Below, piece after piece: positions 37,838 through 46,516 of a stretch of DNA of 64,000 nt. This stretch comes from Pedococcus aerophilus (GTDB lineage: Bacteria > Actinomycetota > Actinomycetes > Actinomycetales > Dermatophilaceae): contig NZ_BAAARN010000004.1 in assembly GCF_039532215.1 (NCBI RefSeq), forward strand, positions 392,106-456,105. Reading direction: 5' to 3'. Within the stretch, counting starts at the first letter, position 1. Each line of letters opens with the position of its first letter. The position numbers were made by a program, and so were the translations under genes. The notes under the pieces were generated by a model that saw only the letters and a list, made by a program, of their open reading frames with translations, had not been told where the DNA came from and did not search any database.

Positions 37838-39421
37838 TTAGTTCGCGGCCTGCGTGTTCGTCTCCACGATCGGGTCCTCGACGACCTTGGCGTCGTCGGC
37901 CATGCCCCCGGGGTTGTCGCCCCCGAGCCCGGCGCGGACGAGCTCCTCGATCTGCTTGCCCGTGTCGGCGTCGACGTTCTTCCAGTAGTCGAACGCCTTC
38001 TCGAGCACCGGCGACTTCACGCCACCGAGCAGGTGACCCGCAACGGTCTCGACGAACGACTCGCGCTGCGCGTCGTCCCAGACCTCGCGGACCAGCGTGC
38101 CGGCCTGGCCGAAGTCGTCGTCCTCGGCACGCAGCGTGTAGGCCTGGCGCACCATGGCGCCGTCGGCCTCCCAGCTGTCCTCGACCTCGCCGACCTGGTC
38201 GGCGTAGCCGCGGCCCTGGCTGTTCGGGGCGTAGACCGGGGCGTCACCGCGGTGCTCGAACGCCATCGCACCGTCCTGGGTGTACGTGTTGAGGTTCTCC
38301 ACGCGGGGACGGTTGACGGGCAGCTGGAGGTAGTTGGCGCCGATGCGGTAGCGGTGGGTGTCGGAGTAGGCGAAGGCCCGGCCGAGCAGCATCTTGTCGG
38401 GGGAGAACCCGATGCCCGGGACGACGGCGGACGGCTCGAAGGCCGCCTGCTCGATCTGGGCGAAGAAGTTGTCGGGGTTCTTGTTCAGGGTCATCGTGCC
38501 GACCTTGATGAGGGGGTAGTCGCTGTGCGGCCACACCTTGGTCAGGTCGAACGGGTTGAAGCGGTAGGTCTTGGCGTCCTCGTAGGGCATCGCCTGGATG
38601 GACAGCGTCCAGCTCGGGAAGTCGCCGGCCTCGATCGCGTCCCAGAGGTCGCGGCGGTGGTGGTCGGCGTCCTGCCCGGCGATCCGGGTGGCCTCCTCGC
38701 CGGTCAGGCCCTCGACGCCCTGGTTGCTGTGGAAGTGGTACTTCACCCAGTGCTTCTCGCCGGCCTCGTTGATCCAGAGGAACGTGTGCGAGCCGTAGCC
38801 GTTCATGTGGCGGAACGTCTTCGGGATGCCACGGTCGCCCATGAGGTAGGTGACCTGGTGGGCCGACTCGGGGTTGAGGCTCCAGAAGTCCCACTGCATG
38901 TGGTTGTCGCGCAGGCCGGAGCCGCCGAGACGCTTCTGGCTGCGGATGAAGTGCGGGAACTTCATCGTGTCGCGGATGAAGAACACCGGGGTGTTGTTGC
39001 CGACGAGGTCGTAGTTGCCCTCGGGCGTGTAGAACTTCAGCGCGAAGCCGCGCGGGTCGCGCCAGGTGTCGGGGGAGCCCTGCTCACCGGCGACGGTGGA
39101 GAAGCGCGCGAGCATCTCGACGGTCGAGCCCTTCTGGAACAACGCGGCCTTGGTGTACTTCGAGACGTCCTCGGTGGCCTCGAAGGTGCCGAAGGCGCCC
39201 GAGCCCTTGGCGTGGACGTTGCGCTCCGGCACGCGCTCGCGGTTGAAGTGCGCCATCTGGTTCAGGAAGTGCACGTCGTGCAGCAGGATCGGGCCGTCGG
39301 CGCCGAGGGTCAGGGAGTTGCGGTCGCTGGGGGCCGGTGCGCCGTTGTCGGTGTGGGAACCGAGCTTGGCCTCGTCGGACGGGGCGGTCTGGATGGACTC
39401 GCCGGTGTGCTGGGCAGTCAT
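37838..39421 (-). CDS. katA: Haem catalase (monofunctional)
   Basis: 527-aa catalase that removes hydrogen peroxide. The distal His is His70 in [12 protein letters not shown], the distal Asn is Asn143 in [11 protein letters not shown], and the proximal haem-ligand Tyr is Tyr352 in [14 protein letters not shown]. The length fits the small-subunit clades. ATG 39421 follows GAGGAGC; a 30-residue upstream extension has no support. It is divergent from an MFS gene, with a 220-base region between them containing repeated GTTCG. Confidence 0.95.
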   Translation of the reverse strand: MTAQHTGESIQTAPSDEAKLGSHTDNGAPAPSDRNSLTLGADGPILLHDVHFLNQMAHFNRERVPERNVHAKGSGAFGTFEATEDVSKYTKAALFQKGSTVEMLARFSTVAGEQGSPDTWRDPRGFALKFYTPEGNYDLVGNNTPVFFIRDTMKFPHFIRSQKRLGGSGLRDNHMQWDFWSLNPESAHQVTYLMGDRGIPKTFRHMNGYGSHTFLWINEAGEKHWVKYHFHSNQGVEGLTGEEATRIAGQDADHHRRDLWDAIEAGDFPSWTLSIQAMPYEDAKTYRFNPFDLTKVWPHSDYPLIKVGTMTLNKNPDNFFAQIEQAAFEPSAVVPGIGFSPDKMLLGRAFAYSDTHRYRIGANYLQLPVNRPRVENLNTYTQDGAMAFEHRGDAPVYAPNSQGRGYADQVGEVEDSWEADGAMVRQAYTLRAEDDDFGQAGTLVREVWDDAQRESFVETVAGHLLGGVKSPVLEKAFDYWKNVDADTGKQIEELVRAGLGGDNPGGMADDAKVVEDPIVETNTQAAN

Positions 39422-39433
39422 GGTGCTCCTCGG

Positions 39434-39488
39434 GTTCGTTCGAGTTCGTTCGGGTGCGGTCTGGTTCGTGCTTCGCCGGTCGGGTTCG
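39434..39488. promoter_or_regulatory. GTTCG repeats upstream of katA
   Basis: GTTCG occurs six times in this stretch, including the perfect 9-bp direct repeat GTTCGTTCG-A-GTTCGTTCG (39434-39452). It lies 12 to 67 bases upstream of the katA start, between katA and the divergent MFS gene, where an oxidative-stress regulator would bind. No known regulator consensus is recognised. Confidence 0.4.
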
Positions 39489-39641
39489 GGTGGCGCGGAG
39501 CCTGCTTCCACCCTCGCGGATCAGGACGACCTCCGCATCTGCGGGAGCGACCCGGTCTCGATCCGTCGTCGCTGCCTACCCCGCCGGGTCAGGGGCGAAA
39601 CCCGTTTGGCCGGTGTCGGTCGCGGCTGCGACAGTGGGGGA

Positions 39642-40904
39642 GTGCTCCACCGCTACCGCCGCGTCCTCGCCAGCCCCGCCCTCCGACGGGCGCTCCTGCT
39701 GGGGTTCCTCGTGCGCATGCCGGTGTTCGCCGGCGGGATCGTCCTCACCCTCCACGTCGTGTCGGCCCTCGACCGGCCGTATGCCGCCGCCGGCCTCGTC
39801 TCGGCCGCGGCGACGATCGCCATCGCCGTGAGCGGTCCGTGGCGTGGCAGGCTGCTCGACCGGATGGGTCTTCGCCGGGTCGTCGTGCCCTCGATCGTGG
39901 TCGCGGCCGTCTGCTGGTCGATCGCACCGTTCGTGTCGTACTGGCCGCTGCTCGTGCTGGCCTCGGTCGCGGGCCTGTTCGTCATCCCGGCGTTCTCGAT
40001 CATCCGGCAGGCGATCATCGTCGCCGTCCCCGAGGAGGACCGGCGCACCGCGATCTCGCTGGACTCGGTGGCCGTGGAGCTGTCCTTCATGGTGGGGCCC
40101 GCCCTCGGGGTGTGGGCCGCGACGGTCTGGCCCACGACCTGGGTGCTGTTCTCCATCCAGATGCTCGGCGTCGCCGCGGGCATCCTGCTCTGGGTGGCCA
40201 ACCCGGTGATCCGCGAGGACGTCCCCCGCGAGGTCGACGACCAGGGCGTGGCCGTCGCGGCAGCGGCGTCCGTGCCGCGGTCGTCGTGGCTGAGACCGCA
40301 GTTCATCGCGATCTGCCTCGGCGCCAGCGCAGCCACCCTCGTGCTCGGGGGCTCCGACATCGCGTTCGTCGCGGCGCTGCGTGACTTCGACTCTCCCGAG
40401 GCGATCGGCTGGGTCCTGGCGGTCTGGGGTCTCGGCTCGCTCGTCGGTGGGGTCGTCTACGGCGGGCTCCACAGGTCCATCTCCGCGTTCTGGCTGCTCG
40501 GTGGCCTGGCGCTGGTGACCGCCCCGATGGCGCTCGCCTCCGGGACTCCGTCCCTGGCCGTCCTCGGGTTCGTCGCCGGGCTGTTCTGTGCGCCCACCAT
40601 CACGGCGACCGTCGACCAGGCCAGCCGAGTGGTGCCCGCGGACGCCCGCGGCGAGGCGATGGGGTGGCACGGCTCCTTCATGACGGCCGGCGGCGCCATG
40701 GGTGCGCCCCTGGCGGGCGTCGCCATCGACCACGTCGGGTGGGGAGCTGGGTTCCTCGTGGTCGCCGCAGCCGGCCTCGTCATCGCCCTGGTCGGGGCCG
40801 TGGCCACGTCGGGCCGGGCCCGTCGTCACCGGGCCGGGCGAGCGGATCGGGCGGACCGGGCGCGCCGCTCCGACGAGCAGGACCGCGCCGCCGCGACCGT
40901 CTGA
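39642..40904 (+). CDS. Major facilitator superfamily transporter
   Basis: 420-aa membrane protein with about 12 spans. Motif A-like [20 protein letters not shown] follows span 2, and the C-terminal tail is an Arg/Asp-rich low-complexity stretch ([13 protein letters not shown]). It is similar in type to actinobacterial MFS efflux proteins. GTG 39642 immediately follows GGGGGA, which is unusually close for a ribosome-binding site, so the true start could differ. It is divergent from katA and convergent with the DUF1844 gene, one base from its stop. Confidence 0.8.
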   Translation: MLHRYRRVLASPALRRALLLGFLVRMPVFAGGIVLTLHVVSALDRPYAAAGLVSAAATIAIAVSGPWRGRLLDRMGLRRVVVPSIVVAAVCWSIAPFVSYWPLLVLASVAGLFVIPAFSIIRQAIIVAVPEEDRRTAISLDSVAVELSFMVGPALGVWAATVWPTTWVLFSIQMLGVAAGILLWVANPVIREDVPREVDDQGVAVAAAASVPRSSWLRPQFIAICLGASAATLVLGGSDIAFVAALRDFDSPEAIGWVLAVWGLGSLVGGVVYGGLHRSISAFWLLGGLALVTAPMALASGTPSLAVLGFVAGLFCAPTITATVDQASRVVPADARGEAMGWHGSFMTAGGAMGAPLAGVAIDHVGWGAGFLVVAAAGLVIALVGAVATSGRARRHRAGRADRADRARRSDEQDRAAATV

Positions 40905-40905
40905 C

Positions 40906-41346
40906 TCAGACGACGGAGCCGGTGAGCTTCTCGCCGGGGCCCTGACCGGGGGCGTCGGGGATGACCGAGGCCTCGCGGAAGGCCAGCTGGAGCGACTTGA
41001 GGCCGTCCCGCAGTGGCGCGGCGTGCTGGCTCCCGAGGTCGGGGGCCGAGGCCGTGATGAGCCCGGCGAGCGCGTTGATGAGGCGGCGGGCCTCGTCGAG
41101 GTCGAGGTGGTCGGCCGCCTCGGGCCCCTCGGCCAGGCCGCACTTCACCGCGGCGGCACTCATCAGGTGGATCGCCGCCGTCGTGATCACCTCGACCGCC
41201 GGCACCTCGGAGATGTCGCGGGTCTGCTGCGCCACCCGGTCGGGCCCGTCGGCGCTCGAGCCGCTGCTCGAATCGGTGCTCGAGCCGGTGGCCGGGTCGG
41301 CGTAGCGGGAGGTGGTCGGGTGGGGATTGGGAGATTCCGTGCTCAC
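40906..41346 (-). CDS. DUF1844 domain protein
   Basis: 146-aa protein. The C-terminal 90 residues are the helical DUF1844 region ([36 protein letters not shown]), and the first 40 are a Ser/Pro/Thr-rich linker. Genes of this family commonly lie next to infC in actinobacteria (family knowledge); function unknown. GTG 41346 with AAGG 8 bases upstream was chosen. It is transcribed divergently from infC. Confidence 0.8.
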   Translation of the reverse strand: MSTESPNPHPTTSRYADPATGSSTDSSSGSSADGPDRVAQQTRDISEVPAVEVITTAAIHLMSAAAVKCGLAEGPEAADHLDLDEARRLINALAGLITASAPDLGSQHAAPLRDGLKSLQLAFREASVIPDAPGQGPGEKLTGSVV

Positions 41347-41649
41347 GCTGGTAGCCTTGCAGATCGACCGGCCGTGACCACCACGGGGTCGCCCGAGGAT
41401 CGTTCCGACGGTGACCGCACAGGTGGGCGCGGTGTGCAAGAGAAGCAGCACCTGCTTCCACCCGCGTCGACCACTTCGGTCGCCGGGTCCAACGGGTCAC
41501 CGAGACGTGTGTCGCGGGCGCCAGCCATGCACCATACGCACCCTCGGGGGACCCGTGACGGAACTGGTGAGGCTTCTCGCGCGACAGCGGCGGGGAGCCT
41601 CTTCTCGTTGGGTGTGGTCGAACGATTCCCTGACCGAAGGAGCACCACC
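41347..41649 (+). promoter_or_regulatory. Promoter and long leader of infC-rpmI-rplT
   Basis: About 300 untranslated bases before infC. TAGCCT (41352-41357) could be the -10 box. Within the leader, GAAGCAG (41442-41448) and CTGCTTC (41452-41458) form a 7-bp hairpin with a 3-base loop. A long leader is usual for this operon in bacteria, where ribosomal protein L20 or IF3 controls expression. I cannot identify a known leader family here. Confidence 0.45.
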
Positions 41650-42300
41650 ATCAGCGAGCCTCGCATCAACGACCGCATCCGGGTCCCGGAAGTGCGGTTG
41701 GTTGGCCCCAACGGAGAACAGGTCGGCATCGTGCGCGTCGAGGACGCGCTGCGGCTCGCCGCCGAGGCTGACCTCGACCTCGTCGAGGTGGCCCCGATGG
41801 CGAAGCCCCCGGTCGCCAAGCTCATGGACTTCGGCAAGTTCAAGTACGAAGCGGCCCTGAAGGCGCGCGAAGCGCGCAAGAACCAGGTCAACACGGTCAT
41901 CAAGGAGATCAAGCTCCGCCCGAAGATCGACCCGCACGACTACGGCACCAAGAAGGGCCACGTCGAGCGGTTCCTCAAGGGCGGCGACAAGGTCAAGGTG
42001 ACGATCATGTTCCGCGGTCGCGAGCAGTCGCGGCCCGAGCTGGGCTTCCGCCTGCTGCAGCGCCTCGCCGAGGACGTCATCGAGCTGGGCACGGTCGAGT
42101 CGGCCCCCAAGCAGGACGGCCGCAACATGATCATGGTGCTAGGTCCGACGAAGAAGAAGTCCGAGGCGATGGCAGAGCAGCGCCGCGCCCGGACTGCAGC
42201 GCCGGCAGCCGAGGCCGCCGAGCAGCCGCAGGACGTCTCCACCGAGACGGCCGCCGAGCCCACCGCCCCCGAGGCGGAGACCACCGAGCCGGCCACCTGA
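41650..42300 (+). CDS. infC: Translation initiation factor IF-3, ATC start
   Basis: 216-aa IF-3, which binds the 30S subunit and checks start-codon choice. The sequence opens [20 protein letters not shown] and continues with [19 protein letters not shown] and the C-terminal [12 protein letters not shown]; a 35-residue Ala/Glu-rich tail follows. No ATG, GTG or TTG lies in frame at the right place. AAGGAG (41637-41642) is 7 bases before ATC 41650, so ATC is the likely start, as infC genes often use such codons for self-regulation. rpmI and rplT follow. Confidence 0.93.
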   Translation: MSEPRINDRIRVPEVRLVGPNGEQVGIVRVEDALRLAAEADLDLVEVAPMAKPPVAKLMDFGKFKYEAALKAREARKNQVNTVIKEIKLRPKIDPHDYGTKKGHVERFLKGGDKVKVTIMFRGREQSRPELGFRLLQRLAEDVIELGTVESAPKQDGRNMIMVLGPTKKKSEAMAEQRRARTAAPAAEAAEQPQDVSTETAAEPTAPEAETTEPAT

Positions 42301-42381
42301 GCCGGTTCCACCCCTGCACCACCTGCACGAACACAGCTGCACGAACGACACGGTCACACCAACAGCAAGGAGATCGGCCTC

Positions 42382-42576
42382 ATGCCGAAGATGAAGACGC
42401 ACTCCGGTGCGAAGAAGCGCTTCCGGATCACCGGCACGGGCAAGGTCATGCGCGAGCAGGCCGGCGGTCGCCACCTCCTCGAGCACAAGTCCTCCCGCTT
42501 CACGCGCTCGATCGCGAACGACGTCGAGGTGTCCAAGCCGGACTCCAAGAAGGTCAAGAAGCTCCTCGGCCGCTGA
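42382..42576 (+). CDS. rpmI: 50S ribosomal protein L35
   Basis: 64-aa ribosomal protein, [20 protein letters not shown] at the start and HKSSRF...LLGR at the end, characteristic of L35. AAGGAG lies about 10 bases before the ATG. It lies between infC and rplT in the usual order. Confidence 0.97.
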   Translation: MPKMKTHSGAKKRFRITGTGKVMREQAGGRHLLEHKSSRFTRSIANDVEVSKPDSKKVKKLLGR

Positions 42577-42657
42577 GCCGAGCCCCACCCACCCCATTGT
42601 TTGGCCGGGCTCAGCACAGCAGCCTCGCACGACAGTTAGACAGCAAGGAGAACTCAC

Positions 42658-43038
42658 GTGGCACGCGTGAAGCGGGCAGTCAACGCCCAGAAGAAGCGCC
42701 GGGTCGTCCTCGAGCGCGCCAGCGGTTACCGCGGACAGCGTTCGCGCCTCTACCGCAAGGCCAAGGAGCAGGTCACCCACAGCCTCGGTTACGCCTACCG
42801 TGACCGTCGCGCCAAGAAGGGCGACTTCCGTCGCCTGTGGATCCAGCGCATCAACGCCGGCGCCCGCGCCAACGGCATGACGTACAACCGCTTCATCCAG
42901 GGCCTCAAGGCTGCTGAGATCGAGGTCGACCGTCGCATGCTGGCCGAGCTGGCCGTCAACGACGAGGCTGCCTTCGCCGCCCTCGTCGAGATCTCGCGCG
43001 CGAACGTCCCGGCCGTGGCCGAGACCGCGAACGCCTGA
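42658..43038 (+). CDS. rplT: 50S ribosomal protein L20
   Basis: 126-aa ribosomal protein that binds 23S rRNA early in assembly and represses its own operon in many bacteria. Diagnostic [20 protein letters not shown] and [16 protein letters not shown] are present, with [19 protein letters not shown] towards the end. GTG 42658 follows AAGGAG. A TrmH-type methyltransferase gene starts 37 bases after its stop. Confidence 0.97.
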   Translation: MARVKRAVNAQKKRRVVLERASGYRGQRSRLYRKAKEQVTHSLGYAYRDRRAKKGDFRRLWIQRINAGARANGMTYNRFIQGLKAAEIEVDRRMLAELAVNDEAAFAALVEISRANVPAVAETANA

Positions 43039-43075
43039 TCCAGCGCGTCACCGCACTCCACCCGAGCGCCGGGAC

Positions 43076-43885
43076 ATGCCCCCGCCGAACACCCCGCTGA
43101 CCAACATCAGGTCGGACCGGGTCAAGTCGGTCAGGGCACTGTCCCGGCGCTCGGTGCGTGAACGGACCGGTCGGTTCCTCGTCGAGGGGCCGCAGTCCGT
43201 CCGCGAGGTCGTCCGCCACCAGCCCGAGCTGGTCGTCGACCTCTACCTCACCGCCGACGCCGCGCAGCGCTACGGCGAGGTCGTGGACGCCGCGGCCGCC
43301 GCCGACCTGCACGTCCACGAGGTGAGCGAGGACGTCCTCGCCGCCATGAGCGAGACCCCCACACCGCAGGGCCTGGCCGCGGTCTGCCGGGTCCCGTCCG
43401 CCTCCCTGGACGAGGTCCTCGCCGCGTCTCCCCGGCTGCTCGTCCTGCTGACCCACGTCCGGGACCCCGGCAACGCCGGCACCGTGATCCGTGGCGCCGA
43501 CGCCGCCGGGGCCGACGCCGTCCTCGTGAGCGATGCGTCCGTGGACGTCCTGGCGCCCAAGGTGGTGCGGTCCACCGCCGGGTCGCTGTTCCACCTGCCC
43601 GTCGTCACGGGCCTGCCGGTGGAGGCCACCATCGCCCGGCTGCGCGAGGCGGGGATCCGCGTCCTCGCGGCCGACGGAGCCGGCACGGTCCTGCTGCCCG
43701 AGGTCGACCTCGGTCCGGCGCACGCCTGGGTCATGGGCAACGAGGCCTGGGGTCTCGAGGAGGAGGTCCGGGCGCAGTGCGACGAAGTCGTCCGCGTGCC
43801 GATCTACGGAGCGGCCGAGTCGCTCAACCTCGCCATGGCCGCGACGGTCTGTGTCTACGCCTCCGCAGCGGCACAGAGGGGCTAG
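43076..43885 (+). CDS. TrmH/SpoU-family RNA 2'-O-methyltransferase
   Basis: 269-aa SPOUT methyltransferase. An N-terminal substrate-binding domain (GRFLVEGPQSVREVV) precedes the catalytic domain with the three SpoU motifs: DPGNAGTVIRGADAAG, VMGNEAWGL and PIYGAAESLNLAMAATV. The target is probably a ribose in 23S rRNA, because many relatives sit with ribosomal genes, but the nucleotide cannot be named. Its TAG stop forms the start of the TAGGGT promoter element of the next gene. Confidence 0.9.
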   Translation: MPPPNTPLTNIRSDRVKSVRALSRRSVRERTGRFLVEGPQSVREVVRHQPELVVDLYLTADAAQRYGEVVDAAAAADLHVHEVSEDVLAAMSETPTPQGLAAVCRVPSASLDEVLAASPRLLVLLTHVRDPGNAGTVIRGADAAGADAVLVSDASVDVLAPKVVRSTAGSLFHLPVVTGLPVEATIARLREAGIRVLAADGAGTVLLPEVDLGPAHAWVMGNEAWGLEEEVRAQCDEVVRVPIYGAAESLNLAMAATVCVYASAAAQRG

Positions 43886-43895
43886 GGTTCCCGGC

Positions 43896-45011
43896 ATGGA
43901 CTACCGGCCAGGTGCCATCCTCGACCCCGAGCGGGCCGCCATGGCCAGCGAGCTGCTCCCCGACGGGATGATCGCCGCCGAGGCCGACGCGCGGATCAGC
44001 TTCCTCAACCGTCGTGCCGTGCAGGTGCTGGGCATGAAGCCCCGCGACCTCGTCGGGCGAGACATCCGCGAGGCGCTGACGCTGCGCGACAGCGACGGCA
44101 CCGACTGGTGGGAGGTCACCGACCCCTGGCGCGGACTCAACATCCGCACGGGTCACCGCGAGAAGTTCCTCATGCTCGAGGGCGGCCTCGAGGTGCTGGT
44201 CACGGCGAAGTACCTGCGCCCTGCCCGCAACCAGCCCGTCAACCGCGTCATCGTGATGGTCCGTGACGCCGAGGCGCGTCGCCGCCTCGAGGCCGACCAC
44301 GCCGCGCTGATCTCGACGGTGGCGCACGAGCTGCGGTCGCCGTTGACCTCGGTGAAGGGGTTCTCCTCGACGCTGCTGCGCCGGTGGGACCGGTTCACCG
44401 ACGACCAGAAGCGCCTCATGATCGAGACGATCGAGGCCGACGCGGATCGCGTCACGCGGCTCATCACCGAGCTGCTCGACATCTCGCGCATCGACGCCGG
44501 TCGCCTCCAGATCCGTCCCCAGCCGGTCGACGTCGCCGCCGTCTACGGCCGCCACGTCGAGCGCGCGGTAGCCTCCGGCCAGGACCGCGAGAGGTTCGCC
44601 GTCGACGTGCCGCAGGACCTGCCCGAGGTGTGGGCCGACCCCGACCGGCTCGACCAGATCTTGTCCAACCTCATCGAGAACGCGTTCCGCCACGGCGACG
44701 GCGTCGTCACCCTCGCGGCGAGCAAGGCCTGCGGCGACGCCCAGGAGCTGCTGGAGTCCAAGGGGCACCACCGGCAGGGCATCGACCTCGTCGTCAGCGA
44801 CCAGGGCAAGGGCATCCCGGACGACCACCGCGACATCGTCTTCAGCCGGTTCTGGCACGGCGCGAGCCGCGGCAGCACGGGGCTGGGCCTCTACGTCGTC
44901 AAGGGTCTCGTCGAGGCCCACGGCGGCCAGGTCCAGGTCGAGTCGGCGGCGGGTGGTGGCGCCCAGTTCCGCCTCAGCCTGCCGTCGGAGCCGCCGGACT
45001 ACCTCGCCTGA
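43896..45011 (+). CDS. PAS-domain sensor histidine kinase
   Basis: 371-aa soluble kinase. Residues about 15-120 are a PAS-like sensing domain (DGMIAAEADARISFLNRRAVQVLGM). The HisKA box has the phosphoacceptor His144 in TVAHELRSPLTSVKGF, and the ATPase domain has the N box NLIENAFRHG, DQGKGIP and GSTGLGLYVVKG. No transmembrane span is present. No response regulator gene adjoins it, so it is an orphan here. ATG 43896 lies 7 bases after TAGGGT (43883-43888), a leaderless arrangement. Confidence 0.92.
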   Translation: MDYRPGAILDPERAAMASELLPDGMIAAEADARISFLNRRAVQVLGMKPRDLVGRDIREALTLRDSDGTDWWEVTDPWRGLNIRTGHREKFLMLEGGLEVLVTAKYLRPARNQPVNRVIVMVRDAEARRRLEADHAALISTVAHELRSPLTSVKGFSSTLLRRWDRFTDDQKRLMIETIEADADRVTRLITELLDISRIDAGRLQIRPQPVDVAAVYGRHVERAVASGQDRERFAVDVPQDLPEVWADPDRLDQILSNLIENAFRHGDGVVTLAASKACGDAQELLESKGHHRQGIDLVVSDQGKGIPDDHRDIVFSRFWHGASRGSTGLGLYVVKGLVEAHGGQVQVESAAGGGAQFRLSLPSEPPDYLA

Positions 45012-45421
45012 GTCGGCGTTGGCCCGGTGTCGGTGTGCACCACCCGTCTGCGTCGTCCCGGGTCAGAACCTGCTTGCGCCCGCCGGGCCCGGTCGGTGAG
45101 GCTGGGGGCATGACCCGCCTCGCCGAGCGATTTACCGTGCCTTCGGACGCGGTCGCACGACTGCGCTGAGGGCGCCCACCGCGGACGGTTCCCGTCCCGC
45201 GCGCGTCGGCTCCGCGCCATACCCGTATGCGGTGTGGCCACCACCGGGCCGACGTCCCGCCCCGCGCCGGTCCCGCCTGCTCCGAAGGCTGGTCCCAGCC
45301 CCCAACCCACCACCGAGGGCGCGCTCGTGCGCCCCTAGACTCGGTGGGCCCGCCCCGGGCGCCGAGCCGCGCGCGCCCACGGGTGGAGAGCCCCCGAGGC
45401 TGCGCCGACAGAGGAAGTGGC
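45012..45421 (+). promoter_or_regulatory. Long region before pheST with promoter and possible short ORF
   Basis: 410 bases between the kinase and pheS. TAGACT (45336-45341) is a good -10 and would give a pheS leader of about 75 bases, within which GTGGGC and GCCCAC can pair around a GC-rich loop. Further upstream, ATG 45110 opens a 19-codon frame (MTRLAERFTVPSDAVARLR) after GAGGCTGGGGG. It has only one Phe, so it is not a classical Phe attenuator peptide. No tRNA or T-box features were seen. Confidence 0.45.
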
Positions 45422-46516
45422 ATGTCAGGACCCAACAAGCAGTACGACCCCGTCGAGGTCGCCGCGCTGGACCCCGCGCTGATCGACCAGGCCGTCGCCG
45501 ACGCCGTGGCCGCGATCACCGCGGCCGACTCGCTGGACGCGCTCAAGGCCGCCCGTCTCGCGCACCAGGGCGAGAAGAGCCCGCTGGCGCTGGCGAACCG
45601 CGAGATCGGTGCGCTGCCGCCGAGTGCCAAGGCCGAGGCCGGCAAGCGCGTCGGGCAGGCCCGTGGCCGGGTCGGCCAGGCGCTCACCGCCCGCCAGGCC
45701 GAGCTCGAGGCCGAGCGCGACGGGCGGATCCTCGTCGACGAGACCGTCGACCTCACCGTGCGCGCCCCGCGGCGCCCGATCGGCGCCCGGCACCCGATCA
45801 GCCTCGTGTCCGAGCGGATCGAGGACATCTTCGTGGCCATGGGCTGGGAGATCGCCGAGGGGCCCGAGGTCGAGTCGGAGTGGCTGAACTTCGACGCCCT
45901 CAACCTGTCCCCGGACCACCCGGCCCGCGGTGAGGCCGACACGTTCTTCGTCGCCCCGGCCGGCAGCGGCCTCGTGCTGCGCACGCACACCTCGCCGGTG
46001 CAGATCCGCACGATGCTCGACCGAGAGCCGCCCATCTACGTGCTGTGCCCGGGCAAGGTGTTCCGCACCGACGACCTCGACGCCACGCACACGCCGGTGT
46101 TCCACCAGTTCGAGGGGCTGGTCGTCGACGAGGGCATCACCATGGCGCACCTGCGGGGAGCGCTCGACGCGTTCGTGCAGCGCCTGTTCGGCGACGGCAT
46201 CGTCACGCGGCTGCGCCCCAACTACTTCCCCTTCACCGAGCCGAGCGCCGAGATCGACTGCCAGTGCTGGATCTGCGGTGGTCAGGACTCGTCCTGCCGC
46301 ACCTGCGGGGGCACCGGGTGGATCGAGCTGGGCGGTTGCGGCATGGTCAACCAGCGCGTGCTGCGTGCGGCCGGGATCGACCCGGAGCGCTACTCGGGGT
46401 TCGCGTTCGGGCTCGGCATCGAGCGGTCGCTCATGCTGCGCCACGGCGTGGGGGACATGCACGACATCGTCGAGGGAGACGTCCGCTTCTCCCGCCAGTT
46501 CGGAATGGAGATCTGA
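45422..46516 (+). CDS. pheS: Phenylalanine-tRNA ligase alpha subunit
   Basis: 364-aa catalytic subunit of the alpha2-beta2 enzyme that charges tRNA-Phe. Class II motifs are visible: motif 1 around HPISLVSERIEDIFVAMGWE, motif 2 RTHTSPVQIRTM...KVFRTD, and motif 3 GFAFGLGIERSLMLRHG. A Cys-rich insertion (CQCWICGG...CRTCGG) resembles a small zinc ribbon common in actinobacterial forms. AGAGGAAG precedes ATG 45422. It shares one base with the pheT start (TGATG). Confidence 0.96.
   Translation: MSGPNKQYDPVEVAALDPALIDQAVADAVAAITAADSLDALKAARLAHQGEKSPLALANREIGALPPSAKAEAGKRVGQARGRVGQALTARQAELEAERDGRILVDETVDLTVRAPRRPIGARHPISLVSERIEDIFVAMGWEIAEGPEVESEWLNFDALNLSPDHPARGEADTFFVAPAGSGLVLRTHTSPVQIRTMLDREPPIYVLCPGKVFRTDDLDATHTPVFHQFEGLVVDEGITMAHLRGALDAFVQRLFGDGIVTRLRPNYFPFTEPSAEIDCQCWICGGQDSSCRTCGGTGWIELGGCGMVNQRVLRAAGIDPERYSGFAFGLGIERSLMLRHGVGDMHDIVEGDVRFSRQFGMEI

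Noticed and set aside
37499..40384. Very long open frame (961 codons) on the plus strand
   Set aside because: It lies opposite katA and across the MFS gene, and reads as low-complexity Val/Gly/Arg without domains. It is a GC-rich antisense shadow.
41360..41649. L20-type ribosomal leader of the Firmicutes class
   Set aside because: The leader is long enough, but I could not match the pairing pattern of that class; only one small hairpin is clear.
45012..45421. T-box riboswitch or Phe-rich leader peptide before pheST
   Set aside because: No T-box core sequence, terminator-antiterminator pair or run of Phe codons is visible; the short frame has only one Phe.
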